A stretch of DNA of 64,000 bases from Segatella hominis (lineage in GTDB: Bacteria > Bacteroidota > Bacteroidia > Bacteroidales > Bacteroidaceae): the NCBI RefSeq assembly GCF_019249725.2, contig NZ_CP137559.1, forward strand, positions 2,979,001 through 3,043,000, given 5' to 3'. Both the position numbers and the translations under genes were made by a program. Below, in pieces: positions 25,647-35,410 of this stretch; the stretch's first letter is position 1, and each line of letters starts with the position of its first letter. The notes under the pieces are model-generated. The model was not told where the DNA came from. It saw nothing but the letters and a program-made list of their open reading frames with translations, and did not search any database.

Positions 25647-26351
25647 ATGAAAAAATATATATTCTTTTGTGGGATTATTGTATTGCTTGTACTGAATGTA
25701 GCTTGTGTTAATAGGACTAAAATGGATGTCATTTCTTTTCCTGTTAATGCAACAGAAACTGTATATTGTCTAGACAAGGATACACTATATAATACGGATG
25801 TGTATTTGGTGTTTGATAAAAAGGACAATGGGATGATTGTCATTTCTTCTATTATACCAATTGAGTATTATATGATGGGGAAGTTGAAAATTGAAAACTA
25901 CAAAAAGTTTGCAAATTCTAAGTTTCCAGATACAACGGAATTTCTATGCTGTCTACAAGAAAGCATGGCTAAAGCTTGCAAGAAATATCCTTTAGATTCT
26001 TTGAAATACATTTATTGCCACACCTTTGATTTTCCCGACGAAACTGTAGAGTTATCATTAGCTATGGATACGGTAAAACCAATAGAACGCATGGAAGATT
26101 TTTCCAGATGGGAAAGACGAGTCAATTCTTTGTTAAGAGCATCTGGATTTTATAGTAGCTTGGATACTGTTCTCAGAGATTATCATTTGAGAGTTGATAC
26201 AATCATGGCTAAAGATGAGAATGGGGAAGTTGAATTTATGAATTTAGATAAAGAAAGCTTTTCTAAAAAATATACTTTAGGACTTCATTCTAAGATGCCT
26301 AATGCCATTGTGGGAACTATCCTTACAGTGGTAATAACCCCTTTCGACTAG
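25647..26351 (+). CDS. Lipoprotein, paralogue B
   Basis: The product has 234 residues from the ATG at 25647. This start puts a proper lipoprotein signal at the N-terminus (MKKYIFFCGIIVLLVLNVAC, Cys20); the in-frame start at 25617 would bury it. It is related to paralogue A over its full length (LYNTDVYLVFDKKDNGM, the LRVDTI block). Function is unknown. There is no obvious promoter of its own, so it probably shares the transcript of paralogue A. Confidence 0.65.
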   Translation: MKKYIFFCGIIVLLVLNVACVNRTKMDVISFPVNATETVYCLDKDTLYNTDVYLVFDKKDNGMIVISSIIPIEYYMMGKLKIENYKKFANSKFPDTTEFLCCLQESMAKACKKYPLDSLKYIYCHTFDFPDETVELSLAMDTVKPIERMEDFSRWERRVNSLLRASGFYSSLDTVLRDYHLRVDTIMAKDENGEVEFMNLDKESFSKKYTLGLHSKMPNAIVGTILTVVITPFD

Positions 26352-26452
26352 ATACAGGTTCTCCTTTTTACTAGATTCTTTTAACCATAAAATGCCTTTT
26401 TGGCTGTAAGTATGTTAAAATTACTACTTAGAGCCACTTTCTTACCCATCCG

Positions 26453-26485
26453 TTTGGCTTTAAGTGGTATTTTTTGTATATTTGC
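26453..26485 (+). promoter_or_regulatory. Distal promoter upstream of cysS
   Basis: TTTG (26453-26456), 20 bases, TATATTTGC (26477-26485). This is a near-consensus promoter about 170 bases before the cysS ATG. Confidence 0.55.
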
Positions 26486-26605
26486 AGCCAAATATAGCAG
26501 TATCATACAGAGAGAATAGACCATGGAAAATCTGTTCCATTGATATTTTCGAGGAATTTAATAACATTTTGCGAATGATTTGTCGGATATATCAGAAAAA
26601 TGAGT

Positions 26606-26614
26606 TAACTTTGC
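26606..26614 (+). promoter_or_regulatory. Proximal -7 element of cysS
   Basis: TAACTTTGC lies 40 bases before the ATG, so cysS may have two promoters. Confidence 0.5.
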
Positions 26615-26653
26615 AAACAAATATAAATAATAAAAAGAAAGGTTCATAATAAG

Positions 26654-28144
26654 ATGGAACAGAAATTATTGATCTACAACACTCTCACTCGTACGAAAGA
26701 GAGATTTACTCCGCTCCACGCTCCTAATGTGGGCATGTATGTTTGTGGCCCTACCGTATATGGCGATCCGCATCTCGGTCATGCACGACCAGCCATCACA
26801 TTCGATATACTCTTCCGCTATCTCAAGCACCTGGGCTATAAGGTTCGCTACGTTAGAAACATTACTGACGTAGGCCACTTGGAGCACGATGCTGATGAGG
26901 GCGATGACAAGATAGAGAAGAAGGCTCGCCTGGAACAGTTGGAGCCAATGGAGATTGCGCAGTACTACACCAACCGCTATCACGATGCCATGGAGGCATT
27001 CAATGTGCTCCCTCCAAGTATCGAGCCTCATGCTACCGGTCATATCATCGAACAGGAGAAGTTAGTGCAGGAAATCCTCGACAATGGTTATGCTTACGAG
27101 AGCAATGGTTCTATCTATTTTGATATCGAGAAATACAACAAGGATCATAAGTATGGTATTCTTTCTGGCCGTAATCTGGAGAACATCATCAATGAAAGCC
27201 GTGAACTTGCTGGTATCGGCGAGAAGAAAAATCAGGCTGATTTCGCTCTCTGGAAGAAGGCTTCACCAGAGCACATCATGCGCTGGCCAAGTCCTTGGAG
27301 CGATGGCTTCCCTGGCTGGCACTGCGAGTGTACTGCGATGGGCAGAAAGTACTTAGGCAACCACTTCGATATTCACGGAGGCGGTATGGACTTGATTTTC
27401 CCTCATCACGAGTGCGAGATTGCTCAGGCTGTGGCTTCTCAGGGCGATCAGATGGTTCACTACTGGATGCATAATAACATGATTACCATCAACGGTCAGA
27501 AGATGGGTAAGAGCTTGGGCAACTTCATCACTCTGGAGCAGTTCTTCACAGGCAATCATGACAGTCTGGAGCAGGCTTATTCGCCAATGACCATCCGTTT
27601 CTTCATCCTCTCGGCTCACTATCGCAGCACAGTAGATTTCTCTAATGATGCCTTGAAGGCCAGTCAGAAGGGATTGGAGCGCTTGATGAATGGTTTGAAC
27701 GACCTGGAACGTGTGCCAGTGGCTAAGCAGAGCGACGAGCAGGTTCATAAGTTCGTAGCAGAGTTGCGCCAGCGTTGCTATGATGCGATGAACGATGACT
27801 TCCAGACACAGCTTGTCATCAGTTTCCTTTTCGAGGCTTGCCATGTTATCAATACAGCTCTTGATCATAAGGCGAATATTTCTGCCGATGACTTGAAGGA
27901 ACTTACCGAAACGATGCCGCTCTTCACCTTCGATCTTCTCGGTTTGAAGAGTGAGAAGGGTGCCAACAATGATGCACGTGAGGAGGCTTACGGCAAGGTG
28001 GTGGATATGGTACTCGACCTTCGTGCCAAGGCTAAAGCAGCTAAGGATTGGGCTACCAGCGACCAGATTCGTGATGCTCTTGCTGATGCAGGATTTGAAG
28101 TTAAGGACACCAAGGATGGTGTAACTTGGAAACTGAATAAATAG
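26654..28144 (+). CDS. cysS: Cysteinyl-tRNA synthetase
   Basis: CysS charges tRNA-Cys in the cytoplasm. The 496 residues show the class I signatures: [16 protein letters not shown] (HIGH motif, with the zinc-ligand Cys in [10 protein letters not shown] just before) and KMGKSLGNF (KMSKS motif, about residue 280). The zinc-site GWHCECTAM and PHHECEIAQ are also present. A C-terminal helical anticodon-binding domain includes [17 protein letters not shown] bidirectional terminator follows. Confidence 0.97.
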   Translation: MEQKLLIYNTLTRTKERFTPLHAPNVGMYVCGPTVYGDPHLGHARPAITFDILFRYLKHLGYKVRYVRNITDVGHLEHDADEGDDKIEKKARLEQLEPMEIAQYYTNRYHDAMEAFNVLPPSIEPHATGHIIEQEKLVQEILDNGYAYESNGSIYFDIEKYNKDHKYGILSGRNLENIINESRELAGIGEKKNQADFALWKKASPEHIMRWPSPWSDGFPGWHCECTAMGRKYLGNHFDIHGGGMDLIFPHHECEIAQAVASQGDQMVHYWMHNNMITINGQKMGKSLGNFITLEQFFTGNHDSLEQAYSPMTIRFFILSAHYRSTVDFSNDALKASQKGLERLMNGLNDLERVPVAKQSDEQVHKFVAELRQRCYDAMNDDFQTQLVISFLFEACHVINTALDHKANISADDLKELTETMPLFTFDLLGLKSEKGANNDAREEAYGKVVDMVLDLRAKAKAAKDWATSDQIRDALADAGFEVKDTKDGVTWKLNK

Positions 28145-28197
28145 AAAATTGAAGCTATAAGAAATAGTGTCAATTGAAAACGGATTCTATAAAAAAA

Positions 28198-28234
28198 GTA
28201 TAATAGCCTTCACGCTTTGTGGAGGCTATTATAC
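28198..28234. terminator. Bidirectional terminator between cysS and cutC
   Basis: A perfect 12-bp stem (GTATAATAGCCT with AGGCTATTATAC) is followed by TTTTTACTC on the plus strand and TTTTTTTA on the minus strand. Confidence 0.8.
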
Positions 28235-28244
28235 TTTTTACTCT

Positions 28245-29033
28245 TTAAACGAGTTGTTTGATGGTATTTCTCACTTTCTCTGCCGATGTGACGAGCGAAT
28301 TGGATTCATCAGCCCCTTTGGCTCCCATATAAACCTCGTGGTTATAATGTTTCATCTTGCTCACTACATTTACTCTTGCAGAAAAATGGTATTCGTGAAT
28401 GCCTGTAGCATCGAATATCTGTCGGATGTTTTCCTCGTTGACGCCACTACCTGCCAGGAGCTGGATAGGAGGCAGGGGATATTCTTTCAGTTTCTTTTCC
28501 AGTTGGGCAAGCAGGCTGATACCATCTATCGCCTTCGGTTGCTGACCAGAAGTCAGGATTCGGTTGCATCCCAAAGAAATAATATCTTCAAGGGCTTTCA
28601 TGGGATCTGCAGTACGGTCGAAAGCACGGTGGAAGGTTACTGACATTGGGCGTGCCAGCTCCACCAGTCTGCGGTTGGCTTCCCTATCAATTTCTCCCTC
28701 TTCTGTGAGGCATCCGAAAACGACTCCATCCACTCCCAATTCGCGACAGATGCGGATATCTTCTTCCATGCGTTCCAGTTCCAATGGGGTATAGAGAAAA
28801 TCCCCACCACGAGGTCGGATGATGACGTGGAGTTTAGTCTTTGTGAGTAATTTGCGTGCCAGTTTTATCTCGCCATACGATGGGGTAGTGCCTCCCTCGG
28901 GTATTCCTGCGCACAGTTCTACCCGGTCGGCTCCTCCCTCTTGTGCTGCCAGACAGCTTTCTACACTATTGGCACATATCTCAAATTTAAATTCTTCTCT
29001 GTTCATATCTTCTTTTTCTATTTGTTGATCCAT
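28245..29033 (-). CDS. cutC: CutC family protein
   Basis: CutC proteins are TIM barrels once linked to copper homeostasis; the real activity is uncertain. The 262 residues carry the family segments FEICANSVESCLAAQEGGAD, RVELCAGIPEGGTTPS, HVIIRPRGGDFLY, VFGCLTEEGEID and SVTFHRAFDRT. ATG 29033 is used; a second start at 29006 (MNREEFKFEICA) gives a more typical N-terminus. A TAACTTTGC -7 element lies at 29081-29089. The stop falls just inside the shared terminator region with cysS. Confidence 0.9.
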   Translation of the reverse strand: MDQQIEKEDMNREEFKFEICANSVESCLAAQEGGADRVELCAGIPEGGTTPSYGEIKLARKLLTKTKLHVIIRPRGGDFLYTPLELERMEEDIRICRELGVDGVVFGCLTEEGEIDREANRRLVELARPMSVTFHRAFDRTADPMKALEDIISLGCNRILTSGQQPKAIDGISLLAQLEKKLKEYPLPPIQLLAGSGVNEENIRQIFDATGIHEYHFSARVNVVSKMKHYNHEVYMGAKGADESNSLVTSAEKVRNTIKQLV

Positions 29034-29261
29034 ATTGAGTTTTTGGCTATATATCCTTCATGTTGGATGGGATAATCGTAGCAAAGTTACTACTTTTTCA
29101 CAAAATTCCAAGGTATTTATGGTGTTTTTATCACATTTTCCCTAAAATGATATGACGGATAGTAGCTGTTCCTCAAGATGGGCATGAAAAATCGGGTTAT
29201 CGGTAGGGTAGTGACTGATATAAAAGAATGCTAAAGGTTTATAAGTTTGAGGACTACAAAC

Positions 29262-29293
29262 TTGTGAACTTCATTTTTATTGCTTATCTTTGC
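29262..29293 (+). promoter_or_regulatory. Promoter of the transglutaminase gene
   Basis: TTG (29262-29264), 20 bases, TATCTTTGC (29285-29293). It overlaps the upstream in-frame start at 29228 and so favours the ATG at 29321. Confidence 0.65.
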
Positions 29294-29320
29294 GGTTGGA
29301 AAAAAATAATCTTAATAAAT

Positions 29321-32308
29321 ATGAGAAAAAGTATAGTATCTTTAGCCATCCTCTTCTTGGTTTCTTGGCAGGCGGTGATGGCCAACTGTTTGTCGGTGGA
29401 TGCACATGACAAACCCCATTTTATCTCAGACGGGGCTTATCGCTCTAAGGTGGAAAACGCTTTCGAGAGTAAGATGAAACTCGTGGGCAGGCAGTTCTAT
29501 CAGGTGAAAGGGATGAACATCTATGGTACAGTCCTGAAGAAAAAGGGGGTTAAGGAGACGATGGAGGTCACTAAGCAGAAACTGACGACTGAGGAGCAGG
29601 AGGCCCTGCAATTCCTCTATGCCTATATGCCAGTAGCTGACGTGACAGACTATCCTACAAGTTTCTTCCTGGAAAATGTCCGTACGAGCTTTGAGGCAAG
29701 GAAGGAAATGGCTTGGGGCAAGGATATACCGGAGTTGCTGTTCCGTCACTTTGTGCTTCCTATCCGTGTGAACAATGAAAATCTGGATGATTCCCGAATG
29801 ATATTCTTTAAGGAACTGAAAGAGCGTGTGAAGGGGATGGGCATGAAAGATGCTATTCTGGAAGTCAACCATTGGTGCCATGAGCGGGTGACCTATCAGC
29901 CTTCCGACGGTCGTACTTCTGCTCCTCTTGCCACGATCCGTTCTGCATACGGAAGATGCGGCGAGGAGAGTACTTTTACCGTGGCAGCTTTGAGAGCGAT
30001 AGGCATTCCTGCCAGACAGGTTTATACGCCTCGCTGGGCGCATACTGACGACAATCATGCCTGGGTAGAAGCATGGGCTGATGGTAAATGGTACTTCTTA
30101 GGCGCTTGTGAACCTGAGGCTGTGCTTAATCTGGCATGGTTTAATGCTCCCGCATCGAGAGCCATGCTGATGCATACGAAGGCGTTTGGCGACTATAACG
30201 GACCGGAAGAGGTAATGCTCCGCACGTCCAACTATACAGAAATCAATCTGATAGACAATTATGGCTCCTCTGCCCGTATCGACTTCTCTGTAGTTGATGC
30301 TGAAGGCAAGCCTGTAGAGGGTGCAAGAGTGGATTTTAAAATCTATAATTATGCAGAGTTTTGTTCTGTCGTGACGAAATATACGGCTCAGGATGGCAAG
30401 ACCTTTCTTTCGGCTGGTAAGGGCGATATGATGGTTTGGGCTTCGAAGGATGGTAAGTATGGCTTTGTAAAGGCTTCTTTCGGTAAGGCAAATCTGCCTG
30501 GTGAGGAAGGCGAGAAGGCGAGAAAAATGACCATCCGTCTTGACCGGAAGGTTTCTGCTTCGGATATGAACCGTTCTCTTGATTTTTCTTCCGTTAGTTT
30601 CCGTGATTCTTTTGATATCGTACCTCCGCCAGAGAAAGCAAATATTCCTGAGGTTTCGGCAGAGGCGAGAGCGAAGAACCTGGAGCGATTCGCTTATGAG
30701 GATTCTATCCGCCATGCTTATCTGGCTACTTTCTATAATAAGGAGACGGCTCTGGAGGCATTGCAGAAAAATGGATTGCTTGAGGAGAAGTATTTGACGA
30801 GAAACGGGGTTCCTACTTGGATGGTAAAGGGAGAAAAAGTGGACTATCAAAATGCTCAAAAGCTTTCTGATAAAGCTCAGAAGTTAGTGGATTTCCTTGT
30901 TGGTTCTTGGGGTAATCACGAAGTTATCCTCAAGTTTCTGATGCTTCATCAGGACAATTTGAATCGGGCTATAGATTTGCTCAGTACGCTGAGTGCCAAG
31001 GATTTAAGGGATATGCAGATGGATATTCTGGAGGATCATTTCAATGCCCATAGCAACCAGTTGTCTCCTCGTGTGGAGGACGAGATGATTATTCATCCTT
31101 TCAAACAGTTCTTTGAGGAGCAATTTGAAAAGATGAAGACCTCTGTTGCTGATGATCGTGATGTGTCTTCCAAGTCTGTAAAAGCAAATAATGCAGCTAA
31201 AGCAAAGCAATCTTTGGCTCAAGTTTTCAGACAAGATCCAGCTCGTCTGGTGAAATGGGTGAAGGAGAATATCCGTCTGAACCCTGACAAGAAGGCATTG
31301 CAAATCGCCCAGACTCCTATGGGTGTTTGGACATCACGTCTTACGGATGAGCGCTCTCGGAAGATTTTCTTCGTGGATGTGGCAAGAAGTCTTGGAATTG
31401 AGGCGAGAGTGGATGCTGTGACCAAGAAATTGCAATATAAACAAGGTGGAGTGAAGGAGGGTTTGCAGAATGACGTCTGGATAGATGTCGATTTTGACGC
31501 GAAAGCATCTTCTGCTGCATCTGATATGGAAAAGACAAAGGTACAGTCTTCTCCTAAGGGCTTGTTAAAGCTTGATTATCAGCCTAATGGAGTGGTGGAT
31601 GATCCTAAGTATTATAGTCATTTTTCTCTTACTCGCATCAATCCTGACGGCTCTACTTCGCTGCTGGAATATCCTGAAGAGGGATGTACTTGGAGTAATA
31701 CATTCAAGAATGGAGTGGAATTGGATGAGGGGGATTATGCTCTTGTAACGGGTACTCGTCTTGCCAATGGCGGGGTGTTGTCAGAAATGCAATTGTTTCA
31801 TGTGAAACAAGCTGAAACCAATGTAGTTAAGATGTTTTTACGTACTTCTGATACCGAGATTACGGTTAAGGGAAACTTTGATTCGGAGTCTAAATTCATC
31901 TTGGATGGTAAGGAAGTCAGTCTTTTGAGCCAGACGGGTCGTGGTTATTTCATTACTGGTTTGTTGGGTGTAGGCCAAGAGCCTACTAATCATGCCTTGA
32001 AGGATATCGCTAAGGTTGCGCAAGTATTCGAAAAGTGGAATCGTCCTATGGTGCTCCTCTTTGAGGATGAGGCTTCAGCTAAAAAGTTCCGCATAGCCGA
32101 GTTCCCGGGTCTGCCTAAGAATCTGATATTCGGTATAGACAAGGAGGGTTCTATTCGGAAGCAAATCGTTGAGAATATGAAACTTACGAATGCCAATCTC
32201 CTTCCGATATTTATGATTTCTGATACTTTCAATCGTGTGGTTTATTTCTCACAGGGTTATACTATCGGATTGGGTGAGCAGTTGGAAGCCGTAATCAGGA
32301 AATTGTAA
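29321..32308 (+). CDS. Exported transglutaminase-like superfamily protein
   Basis: The 995-residue product has a signal peptide (MRKSIVSLAILFLVSWQAVMA) and a papain-like transglutaminase core. The candidate catalytic Cys is in RSAYGRCGEESTFTVAALRA, His in DDNHAWVEAW and an acidic residue in FLGACEPEAVLN, all between about residues 205 and 270. A beta-sandwich domain of the carboxypeptidase-regulatory kind follows (VVDAEGKPVEGARVDFKIYN). Helical regions and a second region resembling this core without Cys (QTPMGVWTSRLTDERSRKIF) come after it. The end looks thioredoxin-like. It is probably periplasmic or at the surface; the substrate is unknown. Confidence 0.85.
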   Translation: MRKSIVSLAILFLVSWQAVMANCLSVDAHDKPHFISDGAYRSKVENAFESKMKLVGRQFYQVKGMNIYGTVLKKKGVKETMEVTKQKLTTEEQEALQFLYAYMPVADVTDYPTSFFLENVRTSFEARKEMAWGKDIPELLFRHFVLPIRVNNENLDDSRMIFFKELKERVKGMGMKDAILEVNHWCHERVTYQPSDGRTSAPLATIRSAYGRCGEESTFTVAALRAIGIPARQVYTPRWAHTDDNHAWVEAWADGKWYFLGACEPEAVLNLAWFNAPASRAMLMHTKAFGDYNGPEEVMLRTSNYTEINLIDNYGSSARIDFSVVDAEGKPVEGARVDFKIYNYAEFCSVVTKYTAQDGKTFLSAGKGDMMVWASKDGKYGFVKASFGKANLPGEEGEKARKMTIRLDRKVSASDMNRSLDFSSVSFRDSFDIVPPPEKANIPEVSAEARAKNLERFAYEDSIRHAYLATFYNKETALEALQKNGLLEEKYLTRNGVPTWMVKGEKVDYQNAQKLSDKAQKLVDFLVGSWGNHEVILKFLMLHQDNLNRAIDLLSTLSAKDLRDMQMDILEDHFNAHSNQLSPRVEDEMIIHPFKQFFEEQFEKMKTSVADDRDVSSKSVKANNAAKAKQSLAQVFRQDPARLVKWVKENIRLNPDKKALQIAQTPMGVWTSRLTDERSRKIFFVDVARSLGIEARVDAVTKKLQYKQGGVKEGLQNDVWIDVDFDAKASSAASDMEKTKVQSSPKGLLKLDYQPNGVVDDPKYYSHFSLTRINPDGSTSLLEYPEEGCTWSNTFKNGVELDEGDYALVTGTRLANGGVLSEMQLFHVKQAETNVVKMFLRTSDTEITVKGNFDSESKFILDGKEVSLLSQTGRGYFITGLLGVGQEPTNHALKDIAKVAQVFEKWNRPMVLLFEDEASAKKFRIAEFPGLPKNLIFGIDKEGSIRKQIVENMKLTNANLLPIFMISDTFNRVVYFSQGYTIGLGEQLEAVIRKL

Positions 32309-32407
32309 ATCCGCAGTGCTGATGATTTGAAACTATTATTGTTTGCTGGTTCTGAAATTTGCTTGTTGGCAAGGACGCCTGCTTACACAAATTTCTGAAA
32401 TATAAAA

Positions 32408-32450
32408 AGGAACTTTGGAGTTATCTTATTCCAAAGTTCCTCTGTTTTTT
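32408..32450 (+). terminator. Terminator of the transglutaminase gene
   Basis: AGGAACTTTGGA (32408-32419) pairs with TCCAAAGTTCCT (32430-32441), followed by CTGTTTTTTATA. Confidence 0.8.
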
Positions 32451-32540
32451 ATAGGTTTCTTTTACCAAAAGTTCTTTTTTCATTCATGTTTAGAACTTAT
32501 AATCTAAGTTCCCTTGTTTTTGTGTCATTCTGAGTTGGCA

Positions 32541-35312
32541 TTAATGTGCTTCCAGCCAGTTCTTTCCCCAGCCTGCATCGGCTACTAATGGTACGCTCAG
32601 ATGATAGGCATTCTGCATTTCCTCTACCACGATTTGCTCTACTTTCTCTTTCTCTTCCGGATAGACGGAGAAATTGAGCTCATCGTGTACCTGGATGATC
32701 ATTTTGCTCTTGATGCCTTCAGCTTTGAACCGGTTGAAGATGCGAACCATCGCAACCTTGATGATGTCGGCCTCTGAACCTTGGATAGGGGCATTGATGG
32801 CATTGCGCTCGGCAAAACCGCGTACTGTACCATTGCGGCTATTGATGTCTGGTAAGTAGCGGCGGCGGTGGAAAATAGTCTCAGCATAGCCTTTCTCGCG
32901 GGCAATTTCCTTTGATTTCTCCATATAGGCCTTTACGCCAGGGAAGGTGCGGAAATAATCCTCAATGATTTGCTTGGCTTCTTTATTTTCTATATTCATG
33001 CGCTGCGCCAGACCGAATGTAGTGATACCATAGATGATACCAAAGTTGGCAGTCTTTGCCTTTTTGCGCTGAGTATCAGTAACTTGCGATATTTCTTTAT
33101 GCCATATTTTGGCAGCTGTTGCGGCATGGATATCGGAACCTTCACGGAAGGCTTCTACCATATTCTTGTCTTCGCTCAAGTGTGCCATGATGCGCAACTC
33201 TATCTGGGAGTAGTCTGCTGAAAAAAACAGACAGCCTGGCTCTGGAATAAAGCAGCGGCGTATTTCTTTTCCATCATCATCACGTACAGGAATATTCTGT
33301 AAGTTTGGATCACTTGATGAAAGGCGACCTGTGGCAGTAATGGCCTGATTGAATGAGGCATGTATATGTCCGGTACGTGGGTTGATGAGCTTAGGAAGAG
33401 CATCCACGTATGTGCTCAGAAGTTTTTTTAAACCCCTGTAGTTCAGAATCTCATCGATGATCGGACTCTTGCTTCTCAACTGTTGCAGTACTTCTTCACT
33501 CGTCACATATTGTCCCGTCTTTGTCTTTTTCGGTTTCTCCACAATCTTCATTTTTCCGAAGAGGATTTCACCTACCTGACGTGGAGAGGCTATGTTGAAC
33601 GATTCACCTGCCAGTTCGTAGATGTGATGCTCTATGTCTGCCAATCTGTTGGTCAAATTATTAGACGTTTCTTTCAGCGTATCGGTATCAATGCATACTC
33701 CGTTCATCTCCATGTGGGCCAAAACGGGTACAAGTGGCATTTCGACATTCCAAAACAGATCCTCACAATGGATCTCCTTGAGTTTTGGCTCAAGTACATT
33801 TTTCAATCGCAATGTGATGTCTGCATCTTCTGCTGCATATTCATAAACATCGGATGGAGCAAGATCTCGCATCGATTTCTGGTTTCTGCCTTTCGGACCG
33901 ATCAACTCCTCAATATGGATGGTCTGGTAATTGAGCAAGACTTCAGCCAGATAATCCATGTTGTGGTATAACTCTGGTTGGATGAGATAGTGAGCAATCA
34001 TCGTATCAAACATCTTGCCTTTTATCTCCACTCCGTAATTCATCAAAACCTCGTAGTCGTATTTGATATTTTGGCCGACTTTCAGAATTTGAGGGTTTTC
34101 ATAGAGCGGTTTAAAGATGTTTACGAATTTTAAAGCTTCTTCACGATTTGCAGAAATGGCGACATAGTAAGCCTCTTTTTCTTTGACGGCAAAGCTCAAA
34201 CCTACCAATTCTGCATCAATTGCAGTAGTAGAAGTGGTCTCTGTGTCTAAACTGAGAATATCGAATGTCATCAAATAATCACAAAGTTTCTTTGCATCTT
34301 CCTCATTTTCAATTAGTTGATACTTATGAGGAGTGCTTTTAAGGGTCTCAAAACTCGCGTTTTTTTGAACATCCTGCCCATCGTCTTGCTGTGCGCCAAA
34401 TAAATCGAGCTCTCCTGTAGGCTTTATTTTCTTTTGTTGAGGTTTTTTAAGAATCCTGTTTGCAAAGCTTTTGAACTCGAGTTCAGAGAAGATTTCGTCC
34501 AACTTTTCTTTATCAGGTTCAACCAACTTCAAATCATCCATTTTAATTTCCACAGGAACATCAGTCCGGATAGTAGCCAGGAACTTTGAGATTTTAATAT
34601 CCTCAATGGCACCTTCTATTTTTTCGCGAAGTTTGCCTTTCACCTTAGAAGAATTTTCAATCAAGTTCTCTACGTTTCCAAATTCATTGATCAGTTTGGC
34701 AGCCGTTTTCTCTCCGACACCAGGACATCCAGGGAAGTTATCTGCCGAGTCACCCATGAGAGCCAAAAGGTCAATAACCTGGAGTGGGGAAGCGATTCCG
34801 TATTTTTCCTCAATTTCCTTTTCACCCAAGGTTTCATATCCGCCTCCATGTCGAGGACGGAACATATATACATTCTCCCTTACCAGCTGACCATAATCTT
34901 TATCCGGTGTGAGCATGTAGGTCTCTATACCTTTCTCTCCAGCTTGAATCGCCACAGTACCAATGATATCATCAGCCTCAAAACCATCTACTTGGAGGAT
35001 AGGAATGTTGTAGGCTTCGAGTATGTTTTTGATGATTGGTACAGAGAGTTTGATGTCTTCCGGTGTCTCTTCTCGCTGGGCTTTATAGGCAGGAAAAGCC
35101 TCATGGCGGAAGGTCTTGCCATGGTCGAAAGCCACTGCGATATGAGTTGGTTTCTCCTTGGTAAGTATCTCGTTGAGGGTATTGCAGAACCCCATGATAC
35201 ACGAAGTGTTAAGCCCCTTGGAATTGATTCTTGGAGCTTTGATAAAGGCGTAATACGAGCGATAAATGAGCGCATACGCGTCTAAAAGGAATAATTTATC
35301 CATAATATTCAT
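32541..35312 (-). CDS. polA: DNA polymerase I
   Basis: PolA fills gaps and removes RNA primers in replication and repair. The 923 residues hold all three domains. The 5' nuclease is at the start (MDKLFLLDAYALIYRSYYAF, VAFDHGKTFRHEAF, GFEADDIIGT). The 3'-5' proofreading domain keeps the catalytic DTETT (about residue 355). The polymerase domain has FFSADYSQIELRIMAHLSED (motif A), KKAKTANFGIIYGIT (O-helix) and IQVHDEL (motif C). A start at 35303 is equally possible. It is divergent from the polyprenyl synthase gene, about 100 bases apart. Confidence 0.97.
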   Translation of the reverse strand: MNIMDKLFLLDAYALIYRSYYAFIKAPRINSKGLNTSCIMGFCNTLNEILTKEKPTHIAVAFDHGKTFRHEAFPAYKAQREETPEDIKLSVPIIKNILEAYNIPILQVDGFEADDIIGTVAIQAGEKGIETYMLTPDKDYGQLVRENVYMFRPRHGGGYETLGEKEIEEKYGIASPLQVIDLLALMGDSADNFPGCPGVGEKTAAKLINEFGNVENLIENSSKVKGKLREKIEGAIEDIKISKFLATIRTDVPVEIKMDDLKLVEPDKEKLDEIFSELEFKSFANRILKKPQQKKIKPTGELDLFGAQQDDGQDVQKNASFETLKSTPHKYQLIENEEDAKKLCDYLMTFDILSLDTETTSTTAIDAELVGLSFAVKEKEAYYVAISANREEALKFVNIFKPLYENPQILKVGQNIKYDYEVLMNYGVEIKGKMFDTMIAHYLIQPELYHNMDYLAEVLLNYQTIHIEELIGPKGRNQKSMRDLAPSDVYEYAAEDADITLRLKNVLEPKLKEIHCEDLFWNVEMPLVPVLAHMEMNGVCIDTDTLKETSNNLTNRLADIEHHIYELAGESFNIASPRQVGEILFGKMKIVEKPKKTKTGQYVTSEEVLQQLRSKSPIIDEILNYRGLKKLLSTYVDALPKLINPRTGHIHASFNQAITATGRLSSSDPNLQNIPVRDDDGKEIRRCFIPEPGCLFFSADYSQIELRIMAHLSEDKNMVEAFREGSDIHAATAAKIWHKEISQVTDTQRKKAKTANFGIIYGITTFGLAQRMNIENKEAKQIIEDYFRTFPGVKAYMEKSKEIAREKGYAETIFHRRRYLPDINSRNGTVRGFAERNAINAPIQGSEADIIKVAMVRIFNRFKAEGIKSKMIIQVHDELNFSVYPEEKEKVEQIVVEEMQNAYHLSVPLVADAGWGKNWLEAH

Positions 35313-35363
35313 ATTTATGGTGTAAAATTACTAAAAAATTGCCACATTTCACGAATAATTGAT

Positions 35364-35371
35364 TAATTTTG
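35364..35371 (+). promoter_or_regulatory. -7 element of the polyprenyl synthase gene
   Basis: TAATTTTG lies 40 bases before the ATG. A TTG lies 22 bases upstream of it, slightly longer spacing than usual. Confidence 0.45.
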
Positions 35372-35410
35372 TATCAAATTTCAGAAATTAAGTAGTTTTA
35401 CTATCACATA

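Noticed and set aside
29228..29320. Upstream extension of the transglutaminase gene.
   Set aside because: The promoter at 29262-29293 lies inside it, and the signal peptide begins at 29321.
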